A DNA stretch of 45,093 bases. Source: CALLVY01 sp937899855. GTDB lineage: Bacteria > Bacteroidota > Bacteroidia > Chitinophagales > Saprospiraceae. This document shows positions 16,553 through 24,505 of this stretch, piece after piece. The position numbers were made by a program, and so were the translations under genes. The notes below the pieces were generated by a model. The model did not search any database and was not told the DNA's origin. It saw only the letters and a list, made by a program, of their open reading frames with translations. The stretch spans positions 1 to 45,093 of the forward strand of contig JBCBQC010000052.1 in NCBI GenBank assembly GCA_039820405.1. The letters are read 5' to 3'. Position 1 is the first letter of the stretch. The number at the start of each line of letters is the position of its first letter.

Positions 16553-17086
16553 ATGAAGCCGTCCGCTACTCGCGACTTCCTCCTATTGGGAATGGTCCTG
16601 GCGATTGCCGTGGCGCTCAAGGCCCACTACGCCCAGTGCAGCACCGCCGATTTGGCCTGGTTGCTCGATCCCGTCCGCCGAATCGTAGGCTTTTTTACGG
16701 GGAGCCCCTCCCACTTTGATCCCGATCTGGGCTACCATTTCCCCCAGCTCCACATCACCATCGACCGCTCCTGCTCGGGGCTCAATTTTTTGGTCATGGC
16801 CTTTTGCATGATCGGGATCAGTACCCTGTCGTTTTACCGCCGCCTTGGTCCCCAAGTTCTGGCGCTGGCCATCGGCGCCCTGGCCACCTACCTACTCACC
16901 CTGGGCGCTACCAGTTCGCGGATCCTGATTGCCATCCGGAGTTGGCAATTGCGGGAGCTCTACCCCTGGCTGGCCAGCGATCGGATGCACCAACTGCAGG
17001 GTGGTTTTGTTTACCTCTTTTTCCTGATTCTTTTCTACTTACTCACCACTTTTCTACACCAAAAAATGTCCCAGCGCTATGCTTAA
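16553..17086 (+). CDS. xrtK: Exosortase K (XrtK)
   Basis: A 177-residue integral membrane protease/transpeptidase of the exosortase family, which cleaves and sorts proteins at C-terminal CTERM signals. The catalytic triad is complete: C74 in IDRSCSGLNFL, R123 in TSSRILIA and H146 in MHQLQGGFVYL. The small size and the QLQGGFVYLFFLI ending match exosortase K. The stop overlaps the start of the next gene by eight bases, and that gene encodes a protein with a C-terminal MSEPS signal. This is the XrtK/MSEP-CTERM arrangement, in which one exosortase has a single neighbouring substrate. About five helices are predicted. The 223 bases upstream hold no gene but contain a 13-bp inverted repeat. Confidence 0.88.
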   Translation: MKPSATRDFLLLGMVLAIAVALKAHYAQCSTADLAWLLDPVRRIVGFFTGSPSHFDPDLGYHFPQLHITIDRSCSGLNFLVMAFCMIGISTLSFYRRLGPQVLALAIGALATYLLTLGATSSRILIAIRSWQLRELYPWLASDRMHQLQGGFVYLFFLILFYLLTTFLHQKMSQRYA

Positions 17087-19937
17087 CTTGTTACACCCAC
17101 GCAGTCTACTTTTCTTCAACACCATTCCCAGCATCCTGCTGGGCCTGCTCTATTACGATGCCTTCGATACGATCCAAAGCCAGATTGGTGGGGCCGCGCA
17201 GTTGCGGTGGCAACAGTTTGCCCTGGCCCTGGTACTACTCACGGCGGCCGTGCTGAGTTACGCCATCTTCCTGATGCGTCGGGGGGCTACTTTGCGGCCT
17301 GTCTACGGCATTGTCTACCTGCTCTTTTACATCCCCTGTTTGTACCTGTACGCCTATCACTTCGAGACCCTCATCCCCTGGCGTACCCCCCAGTGGATGT
17401 TGCCCCCCAATCTCTTTCTCTACGCGGGCAGTTTTCTGATGCCCAGTATGGCCCACGCCCTGCTGGTCATCTTACTGGGGATCACTCCCCACCCGAAAAC
17501 CATTCGCTACAATTGGAAAAACTTCGTCCTGGCCATCAGCATCCCCCTGGCCTGGTACTTTTTTATGGAGGTGATTCGACCGCTCTGGCGTTCTCCACAT
17601 CGCGAATACGAAGAACATTTTTTCATCGTCTCCCTCTTGATCGGTACCACCCTTTTCCTTTTGTTCATCGCTCGCTGGCTCTACGTTTGGGCGGCTCGGC
17701 GTCGTAGGGGCTGGCGGGAACGGGAGCTGTTGTGGAAAATTCCCCTTACCCTGCTCTTTCCCTTCTTAGGGCTGGCCCTCAATCAGGGACTGCTAAAAAG
17801 CGGTAGTGGCTGGGCTTGGCTACCCGAAAACCTATTTGGCGACTTTAGCCACCCCGGTTTTTACGCCCTCACCGCCTTCAACGGACTGTTGCTTTGTCTA
17901 CCCAATCCCAGCCAGCCGGTTTACCGCTTAGTCCTCTTCGCCCTCCGCAGTGTAACACTGGCCTTTAGCCTTTACTTTTTCCTGGTCTTCGTCCCCTTTC
18001 TTCCCTTATCGATCGTGGCCATCCTAGCGATGGGGCTGGGCTTTTTACTACTGACCCCCCTGGCCCTCCTCGTCATCCACGTCATGGACTTGCAACGCGA
18101 CTGGCAGTATCTGCAAAAACGCTATTCTCCGGCATCGCTGCGCCGGATTTTGCTGCTGGGGGTACTGCTGCTACCCCTCGGCATCACGATCAACTACCGG
18201 CTGGACCGCGCCAATTTACACCGAGCGCTGGATTACCTGTACGCCACCGACTACGATGCGCCCCGTACGCCGTGGGTACGGCCTGGGGCTTTGGAGCGGG
18301 TGCTGAATACGGTGGAGGTACACCGCGAGCGGCCTTCCGGTGACCAGCTCTCCATCGGTCGGACGCCCTTTCTGTCGCACTGGTACAACTCTTTGGTCCT
18401 GGACAATTTGACCCTTTCGACCAAGAAGGTGAATCTGCTGCGCAGTGTCTTTTTGGGGGAGCGCTACGTAGGGGGACATTTTGGGCCGTCGACGCCCCAA
18501 AGCCACGCTTCGGTCCAACTCATTCGAGCGGAAGTGCAGAGCGAGTACGATACGGAGCAGCGCGTATGGCGGAGCCAGGTGGACCTGTACCTGCACAACG
18601 GAACCGATCGGCAACGCGAATACGCTACGAGTTTTGACCTGCCCGCGGGGGCTTGGGTCAGCGATTATCACCTGTGGATAGAGGGGGAAAAGGTAGCGGG
18701 TATCCTGGCGGAAAAGAAGGCCGCCACTTGGGTTTACCGCTCGGTGACCAGTATTCGTCGCGACCCGGGAATCCTGTATTACCATCGGGATCGCCAAGTC
18801 GCTCTGCGGGTATTTCCGCTGGCGGCGCAGCAAGAACGGCGGACGGGCTTTGAGGTGCTCCACAAAGAGCCCTTCCTCCTGACGATTGATCGGGAGACCC
18901 TCTCCCTCGGTGACACTACCCAGCGGGCTTCCCCGATCGAAGCCATCTACGGCCCCGACCGGAAAGTCGTCTACCTATCCAGCGCACTCAAGGCCGAGCT
19001 GCCCCGTATTCAGCGCCGGCCCCATTGGCACTTTGTGGTCGACTGTTCGGAGGGAAACGACTCCCTACGGACGCGCTACCGCGAACGGATCGAGACCCTA
19101 TTGCGTCAGCATCCCGAGCGGTCCGAAGGTGCCCGCTTGAGCCTGGTCAATACCTACGTCCAAACCATTCCCCTCGCCGGAGATTGGCAGCGACAATTGG
19201 AGGGGATGGATTTCTCGGGTGGTTTTTACTGTGATCGGGCGTTCAAATCCATTCTTCTGGCGGGCCTGGAGGAGGTCCCGACTACCTATCCCGAGATCGT
19301 GGTACTCAGTCCGCAATTTTCCCAGGCCATCCTTCCCGATGACTTGAGTACTTGGTCGGCGGTCTATCCCGAGCTGCGTCACTTTGGCGTTTGGGAAGAT
19401 CGCGACCCCATCCACTACCGGACCTGGTCGCCCGAGCCCGGCGAAAAATGGTCTCGCGATACGGTGCCTTCGCCCGGTCCCGTACTGGCCTGGCCCAATG
19501 CCGAGGCGCCCCAGCGCTACCTGTCGACCGCACCGGGTCCCGAGTTGATCTTTCTGGAGCCCAGCGTTCTGGAGCGGCTGCCCCACGACACACCACCTCG
19601 GAACTGGAAGGGTGCCCTTCAGTTAGAAGGGCAGTGGCGGACCCATCAGTACTATCCCGCAAGGGGGGATCGCGAGTGGCGAGATTTGGTGGGCAATAGT
19701 TTTCGAAGCCGATTGTTGACCCCCTCGACGGCCTACATGGCCCTGGAGAACGAGGCACAGGTCAAAGCCCTTTACAAAAAGCAGGCGCAAACCCTAAAGG
19801 GCAAGCAAGCCCTCGATGCGGGGGAGGACCTCAGCAATATGTCGGAGCCTTCGTTTTTGCTTTGTGGGCTGGTGCTATTGCTGTGGGGAGCTTTTCACTA
19901 CCGGCGGATAGTTGGCCAAAGATCGGTAAGCCCTTAA
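17079..19937 (+). CDS. MSEP-CTERM protein, dedicated exosortase K substrate with VIT-like and von Willebrand A-like regions
   Basis: A 952-residue membrane protein. Residues 1 to about 375 contain roughly ten hydrophobic segments. About 424-600 resembles a VIT domain (SVFLGERYVGGHFGPS, DLYLHNGTDRQREYATSFDLPAGAWVSDYHLWIEGEKVAGILAEKKAATWVY). About 649-850 resembles a vWA domain beginning HWHFVVDCSEGND, with the metal-site pattern degenerate. The C-terminus has MSEPS at 921-925, a hydrophobic helix and a basic HYRRIVGQR tail: the CTERM tripartite signal. The length fits the known family, near 950 residues. It is translationally coupled to exosortase K. The biological role of the sorted product is unknown. 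The last four bases overlap the convergent kinase gene. Confidence 0.88.
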   Translation: MLNLLHPRSLLFFNTIPSILLGLLYYDAFDTIQSQIGGAAQLRWQQFALALVLLTAAVLSYAIFLMRRGATLRPVYGIVYLLFYIPCLYLYAYHFETLIPWRTPQWMLPPNLFLYAGSFLMPSMAHALLVILLGITPHPKTIRYNWKNFVLAISIPLAWYFFMEVIRPLWRSPHREYEEHFFIVSLLIGTTLFLLFIARWLYVWAARRRRGWRERELLWKIPLTLLFPFLGLALNQGLLKSGSGWAWLPENLFGDFSHPGFYALTAFNGLLLCLPNPSQPVYRLVLFALRSVTLAFSLYFFLVFVPFLPLSIVAILAMGLGFLLLTPLALLVIHVMDLQRDWQYLQKRYSPASLRRILLLGVLLLPLGITINYRLDRANLHRALDYLYATDYDAPRTPWVRPGALERVLNTVEVHRERPSGDQLSIGRTPFLSHWYNSLVLDNLTLSTKKVNLLRSVFLGERYVGGHFGPSTPQSHASVQLIRAEVQSEYDTEQRVWRSQVDLYLHNGTDRQREYATSFDLPAGAWVSDYHLWIEGEKVAGILAEKKAATWVYRSVTSIRRDPGILYYHRDRQVALRVFPLAAQQERRTGFEVLHKEPFLLTIDRETLSLGDTTQRASPIEAIYGPDRKVVYLSSALKAELPRIQRRPHWHFVVDCSEGNDSLRTRYRERIETLLRQHPERSEGARLSLVNTYVQTIPLAGDWQRQLEGMDFSGGFYCDRAFKSILLAGLEEVPTTYPEIVVLSPQFSQAILPDDLSTWSAVYPELRHFGVWEDRDPIHYRTWSPEPGEKWSRDTVPSPGPVLAWPNAEAPQRYLSTAPGPELIFLEPSVLERLPHDTPPRNWKGALQLEGQWRTHQYYPARGDREWRDLVGNSFRSRLLTPSTAYMALENEAQVKALYKKQAQTLKGKQALDAGEDLSNMSEPSFLLCGLVLLLWGAFHYRRIVGQRSVSP

Positions 19938-21181
19938 GCGGGAGCTTCACCCTGCGAAGGGGAGGGAGTGGTTGCTGCTGGTCGGGCGAGGCTAAACTCA
20001 AAGCTTGTCCCCTCACCGATGGCGGAGATCACGCGAATGTGTCCGTCCAGCTTTTCCACAATCCGTTTGACCGTTGCCAAACCGATTCCCGTTCCCAACT
20101 GGCCAAAGCGGTCTTTTTGGCCAAGGGTGGTGAGGGGCTGAAAGATGCGTTGGTGATATTTGGGAGGGATTCCCGGTCCGTCGTCACTGATTCGAAAGGT
20201 ATAGTGATCGGCCCCCTCACTGAACTCCAAAGTCACCTTGCCTCGTTCCTGATCGTGGTACTTGATGGCGTTGCCAAACAGATTGAGGAGAACCTGCTGG
20301 AGGCCCGCCCGGGCGGTAGTGATCTGCGGGAGATCTGGGGGTAATTCAATGTTAAATCCTTCGGGGGCGTGGACGAGTTCGACCGTTTCGGTAAGGAGTG
20401 CCATTAGGTCAAAACGTTCGCTCTTGAGCTCTTTGAGGTCGCGGAATTGAGAGAAGCGGAGAACGTCCTCCACCAGCTTGAGTAGTTTTTGCGCGGAGTC
20501 GTTGACAAAGCCCAGCATTTGTTGTTCTTGCTCGTCCAATTTTTGCGCGCTCTTGCGGAGCAGGAGTTTGGAAAAAGAATGCATCGTCAGGAGAGGATTC
20601 TTGATGTCGTGAGCGATCATGTAGGCGAACTGCTCCAGGTCCTGATTGGCTTCTTCGAGGTGGCGTTGTACGGCTTCCAACTGAATGATCTTCCGGCGAA
20701 GCTCCAGCTGTTTGATGACCCGCTTGGCGAGGGCTTGGAGACTCTGGACCTGCTGCTCGCTCAGCTCGCGTGGCTGGTGGTCGATGACGCAGAGCGAGCC
20801 CAAGGGGAAGCCCTCGGGGTTGACCAAGGGAATGCCGGTGTAAAAAATCACGTGGGGCTCGCCCTGCACCAGTGGATTGTTGGCGGTGCGTGCATCTTTA
20901 CGCGAATCCGGGATGATGAGGGGCTGGTGTGGTTGGTCAAAGCCAAGTTGACAAAAGGCAACTTCGCGTGGTGTCTCGTTGACCTCAATGCCGTAGCGCG
21001 ATTTGAACCACTGTCGGTCTTTGTCGACCAAAGTGATCAAGGAGATAGGGGTATCGCATATCTCGGAGGCTATCTTGGTAATATCGTCGAAGTCGTCCTC
21101 GGGCAGGGTGTCCATGATCTGGTAGGAGTACAAGGCTGCCAGACGATCGCTTTCCAATACTTTAGTTTCAATCACGTTCAC
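19934..21181 (-). CDS. GAF-domain sensor histidine kinase
   Basis: A 415-residue soluble kinase with no membrane helix. Residues about 1-165 form a GAF domain of the type opening with R-L-A-A-L-x-x-Y-x-I-x-D-T-L-P-E-x-D-F-D-D, and include PISLITLVDKDRQWFKSRYG, FYTGIPLVNPEGFPLGSLCVID. A coiled coil leads to the transmitter: H191 in AHDIKNPLLTM, N box QVLLNLFGNAIKYH, G1 ISDDGPGIP and G2 LGTGIGLATVKRIVEKLDGHI. The H box with D-I-K-N in place of E-L-R-T is of the phytochrome/HWE-like bacterial kind. The ligand of the GAF domain and the partner regulator are unknown. The stop overlaps the MSEP-CTERM stop by four bases from the opposite side. Confidence 0.92.
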   Translation of the reverse strand: MNVIETKVLESDRLAALYSYQIMDTLPEDDFDDITKIASEICDTPISLITLVDKDRQWFKSRYGIEVNETPREVAFCQLGFDQPHQPLIIPDSRKDARTANNPLVQGEPHVIFYTGIPLVNPEGFPLGSLCVIDHQPRELSEQQVQSLQALAKRVIKQLELRRKIIQLEAVQRHLEEANQDLEQFAYMIAHDIKNPLLTMHSFSKLLLRKSAQKLDEQEQQMLGFVNDSAQKLLKLVEDVLRFSQFRDLKELKSERFDLMALLTETVELVHAPEGFNIELPPDLPQITTARAGLQQVLLNLFGNAIKYHDQERGKVTLEFSEGADHYTFRISDDGPGIPPKYHQRIFQPLTTLGQKDRFGQLGTGIGLATVKRIVEKLDGHIRVISAIGEGTSFEFSLARPAATTPSPSQGEAPA

Positions 21182-21326
21182 TGCTACTTAATTATCAGAT
21201 GTGGAGCCACTTAGGGGAGGAGGCAAGCTTACTCCATTTTTACAACGTGCCAACTTTTTATACGGTGCAGAGTTTATTTTGTGTCGGTTGCCGGCTCAAT
21301 TTTTTAGCTAATCCATTTTTGTTGTT

Positions 21327-21782
21327 ATGAAAAAGGTGAAGTACTTATTCTGCTTGTTTTGCTTTGGTGGATTCTGGGGAAACGGGTATCCGGTGATTGC
21401 CCAGGACCTAGCAGCCTTGCGCTGGGAAAAACGCCTGCTCCTCGTCCACGTGGGTGATACGAGTTCTACGCAGTTGGTGGCGCAGCTGGCCGATTGGGCT
21501 GGGGCTCCGGCGGAACTGGAGGATCGTCAGATAGCGGTGTGTCAGGTACAAGCGGATTGGTACCGTTGGGGTTGGGATACGGCGGTGGCCTGGCGGAAAC
21601 GGGATCGAACCCTGTCGTTGGCTTACGCTCCGAGGGCCGATTTTGAAGTGGTCCTGATTGGCTTGGATGCGGGAGTAAAACTGCGGCAACCGGAGTTATT
21701 GGATCGGGAAAGCTTGTTGGCCCGGATTGACGGTATGCCCATGCGACGGGCGGAGTTGCGGCGGCGGGCCCGGGAGCGATAG
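21327..21782 (+). CDS. Secreted DUF4174 protein
   Basis: A 151-residue protein with a signal peptide ending near residue 26 (GYPVIAQ). The mature part matches DUF4174: LAALRWEKRLLLVHVGD at the start, LEDRQIAVCQV in the middle, and FEVVLIGLDAGVKLRQPELLDRESLLARIDGMPMRRAELRRR, the family's I-G-x-D-x-G-x-K-x-R and I-D-x-M-P-M-R signature. The domain looks like a thioredoxin fold without the CxxC pair, and its biochemical role is unknown. The gene stands alone between genes on the other strand. A TATTTTG box lies about 45 bases upstream. Confidence 0.85.
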   Translation: MKKVKYLFCLFCFGGFWGNGYPVIAQDLAALRWEKRLLLVHVGDTSSTQLVAQLADWAGAPAELEDRQIAVCQVQADWYRWGWDTAVAWRKRDRTLSLAYAPRADFEVVLIGLDAGVKLRQPELLDRESLLARIDGMPMRRAELRRRARER

Positions 21783-21838
21783 ACCCGAAGGTCCGCTCCC
21801 GGGAAGCCTCACCGCATTAAGTGATGGGCGGGCTGTCT

Positions 21839-22999
21839 TTAGTCCCAGTGTAAGAAGCGGCCGGTGGTCGACCAGTTCTCCCGTTTGAGCTTTTCCAGTT
21901 CCCGGCGGGCCCTTTCGTCGATCGTGGCTTTACTGAGTTGGACTTGCGCCCGGGTTTCGTGCTGACCCACCTCTCTGGCCCGTTCCAATTTATTACTCAC
22001 CGTATTGTGTCGCAGGGTGGTATCCTCCAGGCTTTCCAATTCGTATACTTGCTCGTGTCGGTAGAGGAGGTAGTCGTAAGGACTGCGGGAGGAAATCAGC
22101 TTGACGAAGATGGGGGCGGTTTCGATGGCGATAAAAAGTAAGGTGATAAAGATGCTGGCGAAGTAGATGGCTTGGCTTTCGCGACCCAGTCGGTCGAGCG
22201 CTTCCATCCGGGCGGCTAGGCCGCCGTAGCTCCCGCGTTGGAGGGCGGCAATTTCGTCGCGCACTTGGGTTTGGGTACGCTGGATTTGGGCCTCCTTTTC
22301 GGCAATGAGGGGGCGGTGGTTGGCCAGGAGGGCGGTGAGTTCCTGCTGGGCGGCATCGGCCTTTTTCTTTTTGGCGCGGTAGATGGGCCCCAGGTTTTTG
22401 TTGCCCGATCCTCCCGTGCCATCGGCTTCCTGGAGGGCCAGGAGGGCCAAGTCATCGCGGGTGCGCTCTTTGGTTTCGATTTCGCTTTTGAGGGTCGCAA
22501 TTTCGGCCTGCCAATTGCGGAGGTCGGGGGCGTAGCGCAGTTTGATTTGGTCTTCCTGGGTCTTAAAGACTTCCTGCTCCATGACCAGGAGCTCGGCATT
22601 GATTTCTTTTTCAAAGATCTTGAGTTCGAGGGGTTTGGAGATGACGAGCGCAAGTAGTACGGCGAGCAAAAGGCGTGGAAGAGCGATGCTAAAATTTTGC
22701 CAGCGCGACCCCCGACTTTTCATACTCGATACGATGTAGCGGTCGAGGTTGAAGATCATCGCTCCCCAGACCAGTCCGAAAAGCAGTGCTCCCCAATAGG
22801 TATCGAAAACGGTAAATAAGGCGTAGCTAGCCGAGCAGAAGGCCAGCACTCCCGTAAAAAATACCGTGGCCCCGATACCGACGTATTTGTTTTCATCGGA
22901 GGGGCACTGGTCGAGAATAGAGCGATCGATACCGGCGCAGAATAGAAAAAAGTCCTTGGGTGTACGGGCCATAAGCAGATTGGTTTTGCGAGCGAGCAT
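21839..22999 (-). CDS. DUF4407 membrane protein with long coiled coil
   Basis: A 386-residue protein of the DUF4407 family. After a short N-terminus (FFLFCAGIDRSILDQCPSDENKYVGIGATVFFTGVLA, the family signature) there are helices at about 41-64, 68-85 and 105-122. A soluble coiled coil rich in E, K and A follows (about 130-265), then a fourth helix at about 275-298 and a charged C-terminal helix region (VYELESLEDTTLRHNTV...). The conserved MIFNLDRYIVSSMK lies after helix 2. The function of DUF4407 is not established. The in-frame ATG at residue 10 (MARTPKDFF) is an alternative start. The 3' neighbour is convergent. Confidence 0.87.
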   Translation of the reverse strand: MLARKTNLLMARTPKDFFLFCAGIDRSILDQCPSDENKYVGIGATVFFTGVLAFCSASYALFTVFDTYWGALLFGLVWGAMIFNLDRYIVSSMKSRGSRWQNFSIALPRLLLAVLLALVISKPLELKIFEKEINAELLVMEQEVFKTQEDQIKLRYAPDLRNWQAEIATLKSEIETKERTRDDLALLALQEADGTGGSGNKNLGPIYRAKKKKADAAQQELTALLANHRPLIAEKEAQIQRTQTQVRDEIAALQRGSYGGLAARMEALDRLGRESQAIYFASIFITLLFIAIETAPIFVKLISSRSPYDYLLYRHEQVYELESLEDTTLRHNTVSNKLERAREVGQHETRAQVQLSKATIDERARRELEKLKRENWSTTGRFLHWD

Positions 23000-23095
23000 T
23001 TCCTCCCAATAAGCAGTGGTGGCGGGTAAAAAGAAATTTTTCTAGACCAGTAAGGATGAGATGAAGACGAGTTAGGACGCGGCGACGGCGGTTTT

Positions 23096-23127
23096 AAAAG
23101 AAAAAGGCTTCACCCGAAGATGAAGCC
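23096..23127 (-). terminator. Terminator of the tRNA-Phe transcript
   Basis: Read on the minus strand, a seven-pair stem GGCTTCA / TGAAGCC with an eight-base loop is followed by TTTTTCTTTT. It lies nine bases after the tRNA 3' end and ends the thioredoxin/tRNA transcript before the DUF4407 gene. Confidence 0.85.
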
Positions 23128-23135
23128 GTTTTTCG

Positions 23136-23208
23136 TGGTGCCTCCAGGAATCGAACCAGGGACACATGGATTTTCAGTCCATTGCTCTACCAACTGAGCT
23201 AAGGCACC
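23136..23208 (-). tRNA. tRNA-Phe (GAA anticodon)
   Basis: A 73-base tRNA that folds fully: acceptor GGTGCCT / AGGCACC, D arm GCTC-AGTTGGTA-GAGC, anticodon stem ATGGA / TCCAT with loop CTGAAAA (anticodon GAA), five-base variable loop GTGTC, T arm CCTGG-TTCGATT-CCAGG and discriminator A. The 3' CCA is not encoded. It lies 76 bases after the thioredoxin gene on the same strand and has its own terminator. Confidence 0.97.
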
Positions 23209-23284
23209 AGCTGTGGATTTTACTCCAATAGCGGGGCAAATGTAGAATCTTTTTCTGTAAAGCACAACAGAATAGCCGAACTTT

Positions 23285-23587
23285 TTACGCATTTTCTTCA
23301 ATCACACGCTGTAACTGAAAAGCCGATTGGGCACCCGATTGGCGCCAAATGATCTTCCCCCGTTTGTAAAGCACGAAAGTAGGTACACCACGTACCTGCA
23401 GTTGCTCGGCAATTTGTGGATTCTTGTCCACGTCGACCTTGATGATCGTACCTTTGTCGCCAATGTTTTGACTTACTTCTTGCAGCACCGGAGCCATGGC
23501 CTTGCAGGGACCACACCAGGTAGCGTAAAAATCAACCAGGACGGGCTTTTCTCCGTTGATGAGCTCGCGAAAGGAGGGACGACTCAT
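23285..23587 (-). CDS. trxA: Thioredoxin
   Basis: A 100-residue cytoplasmic thioredoxin, near the usual length, that transfers electrons from thioredoxin reductase to protein disulfides. The active site is WCGPCK (C25, C28), preceded by PVLVDFYATWCGPC. The cis-proline motif is RGVPTFVLY, and DVDKNPQIAEQLQVRGVPT is the conserved core. The C-terminal helix (AFQLQRVIEENA) completes the fold. CAAAGGTA at 23610-23617 is a good -7 box (TACCTTTG on the minus strand) 22 bases before the start. The tRNA-Phe follows on the same strand. Confidence 0.95.
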   Translation of the reverse strand: MSRPSFRELINGEKPVLVDFYATWCGPCKAMAPVLQEVSQNIGDKGTIIKVDVDKNPQIAEQLQVRGVPTFVLYKRGKIIWRQSGAQSAFQLQRVIEENA

Positions 23588-23609
23588 GGGCTTAGGATTT
23601 GGTGAACGA

Positions 23610-23617
23610 CAAAGGTA
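23610..23617 (-). promoter_or_regulatory. -7 element of the thioredoxin promoter
   Basis: On the minus strand this reads TACCTTTG, a full match to TAnnTTTG, 22 bases before the thioredoxin ATG. No TTG stands at the expected -33 distance. Confidence 0.45.
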
Positions 23618-23645
23618 GGAAGTTTAGTAGACTTGCGGGGGGAGG

Positions 23646-23685
23646 AAAAAAAAGACCAGCAGCGATTTGAGAGATCCACTGCTGG
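23646..23685 (-). terminator. Terminator of the ECF sigma factor gene
   Basis: On the minus strand, CCAGCAG and CTGCTGG form a seven-pair stem around a 16-base loop, followed by TC and eight T residues. It lies 64 bases after the sigma-factor stop. Confidence 0.8.
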
Positions 23686-23748
23686 CGTAAAGTAAAAACC
23701 ATTGATACATTTAATCTTATCTATACGCACCGAAGTGCGACTCGAAAT

Positions 23749-24276
23749 CTAATCGATGATGCTTTCCGCTACGGGGTAGCGTACTTTGATCTTTTTCTTC
23801 AGCTCCTTGCGGGCGAAGAAAATCCGGCTCTTTACCGTACCCAGGGGCAATTCCATCTGGTCCGCAATTTCGTGGTACTTGTAGCCCTGATAGTGCATGA
23901 GGAAGGGAATTTTAAAACCATCTTCCAGCTCTTCAATCATCTTGGTCAACTCCTCGATCAGCATGTTAGAACCACCCCGATTGACCACCGTCCGATTGCC
24001 TGAATTGATAAAGTAATTATTATCGGTGGCATCCATGATGGTGTTGCGCTTGATGCGCTTGCGGTAGTCGTTGATAAAAATGTTTTTCATGATCGTCATC
24101 AACCAGGCCTTGAAATTGGTACCGGGAATGAATTTTTCCTTATTTTTGATTGCGCGGAAAGCCGTTTCCTGATACAAGTCCTGGGCGTCGTCCTTGTTCT
24201 TCGTCAAGTTGAACGCGAAGGCATGCAATAGAGAAGTCACCTTGTTGAACCGTTCGAAGAATTCTATTGTAGACAT
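23749..24276 (-). CDS. ECF-type RNA polymerase sigma factor
   Basis: A 175-residue sigma-70 family factor with only regions 2 and 4. Region 2 includes LLHAFAFNLTKNKDDAQDLYQETAFRAIKNKEKF and FKAWLMTIMKNIFINDYRKRIKRN, the -10-recognising helix with W. Region 4 is the helix-turn-helix IPFLMHYQGYKYHEIADQMELPLGTVKSRIFFARKELKKKI. The linker is polar and contains an NNYFINSGNRT stretch. No anti-sigma gene is adjacent. The gene looks like the constitutively expressed housekeeping-like ECF factors common in Bacteroidota rather than a SusC/FecI type, since no FecR gene is present. The TTG at 24285 was rejected as start in favour of ATG 24276. A full promoter lies at 24329-24359. Confidence 0.92.
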   Translation of the reverse strand: MSTIEFFERFNKVTSLLHAFAFNLTKNKDDAQDLYQETAFRAIKNKEKFIPGTNFKAWLMTIMKNIFINDYRKRIKRNTIMDATDNNYFINSGNRTVVNRGGSNMLIEELTKMIEELEDGFKIPFLMHYQGYKYHEIADQMELPLGTVKSRIFFARKELKKKIKVRYPVAESIID

Positions 24277-24328
24277 AAGAACCAAGTTTTGTTGAATGTT
24301 TATAGTCTGATTAGCATCGTTTGTTAAA

Positions 24329-24359
24329 CAAATTTACATTTTTGTTTAAGTATTTACAA
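24329..24359 (-). promoter_or_regulatory. Promoter of the ECF sigma factor gene
   Basis: On the minus strand, TTG (24357-24359), a 20-base spacer and TAAATTTG (24329-24336) match the Bacteroidota primary promoter. The leader would be about 45 bases. The sequence is recognised by the housekeeping factor, so there is no sign of self-activation here. Confidence 0.6.
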
Positions 24360-24505
24360 GTAAAACTTAAACAAAATCTCAACCCTCCCCCATTTTTTTA
24401 TTTTGTGAAGGATTGTCGCCATGTGTTAATCAACTGTTTAACAGCCGGTTACAGGCTTTTGTGAAGTGTTGAATGTTTCAGAAAAAAATGAAAGGAAAGC
24501 GCTGT

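Noticed and set aside
16354..16719. A 121-codon open frame overlapping the exosortase K start
   Set aside because: It conflicts with exosortase K, whose triad is complete and which is coupled to its substrate gene. The product resembles nothing I know.
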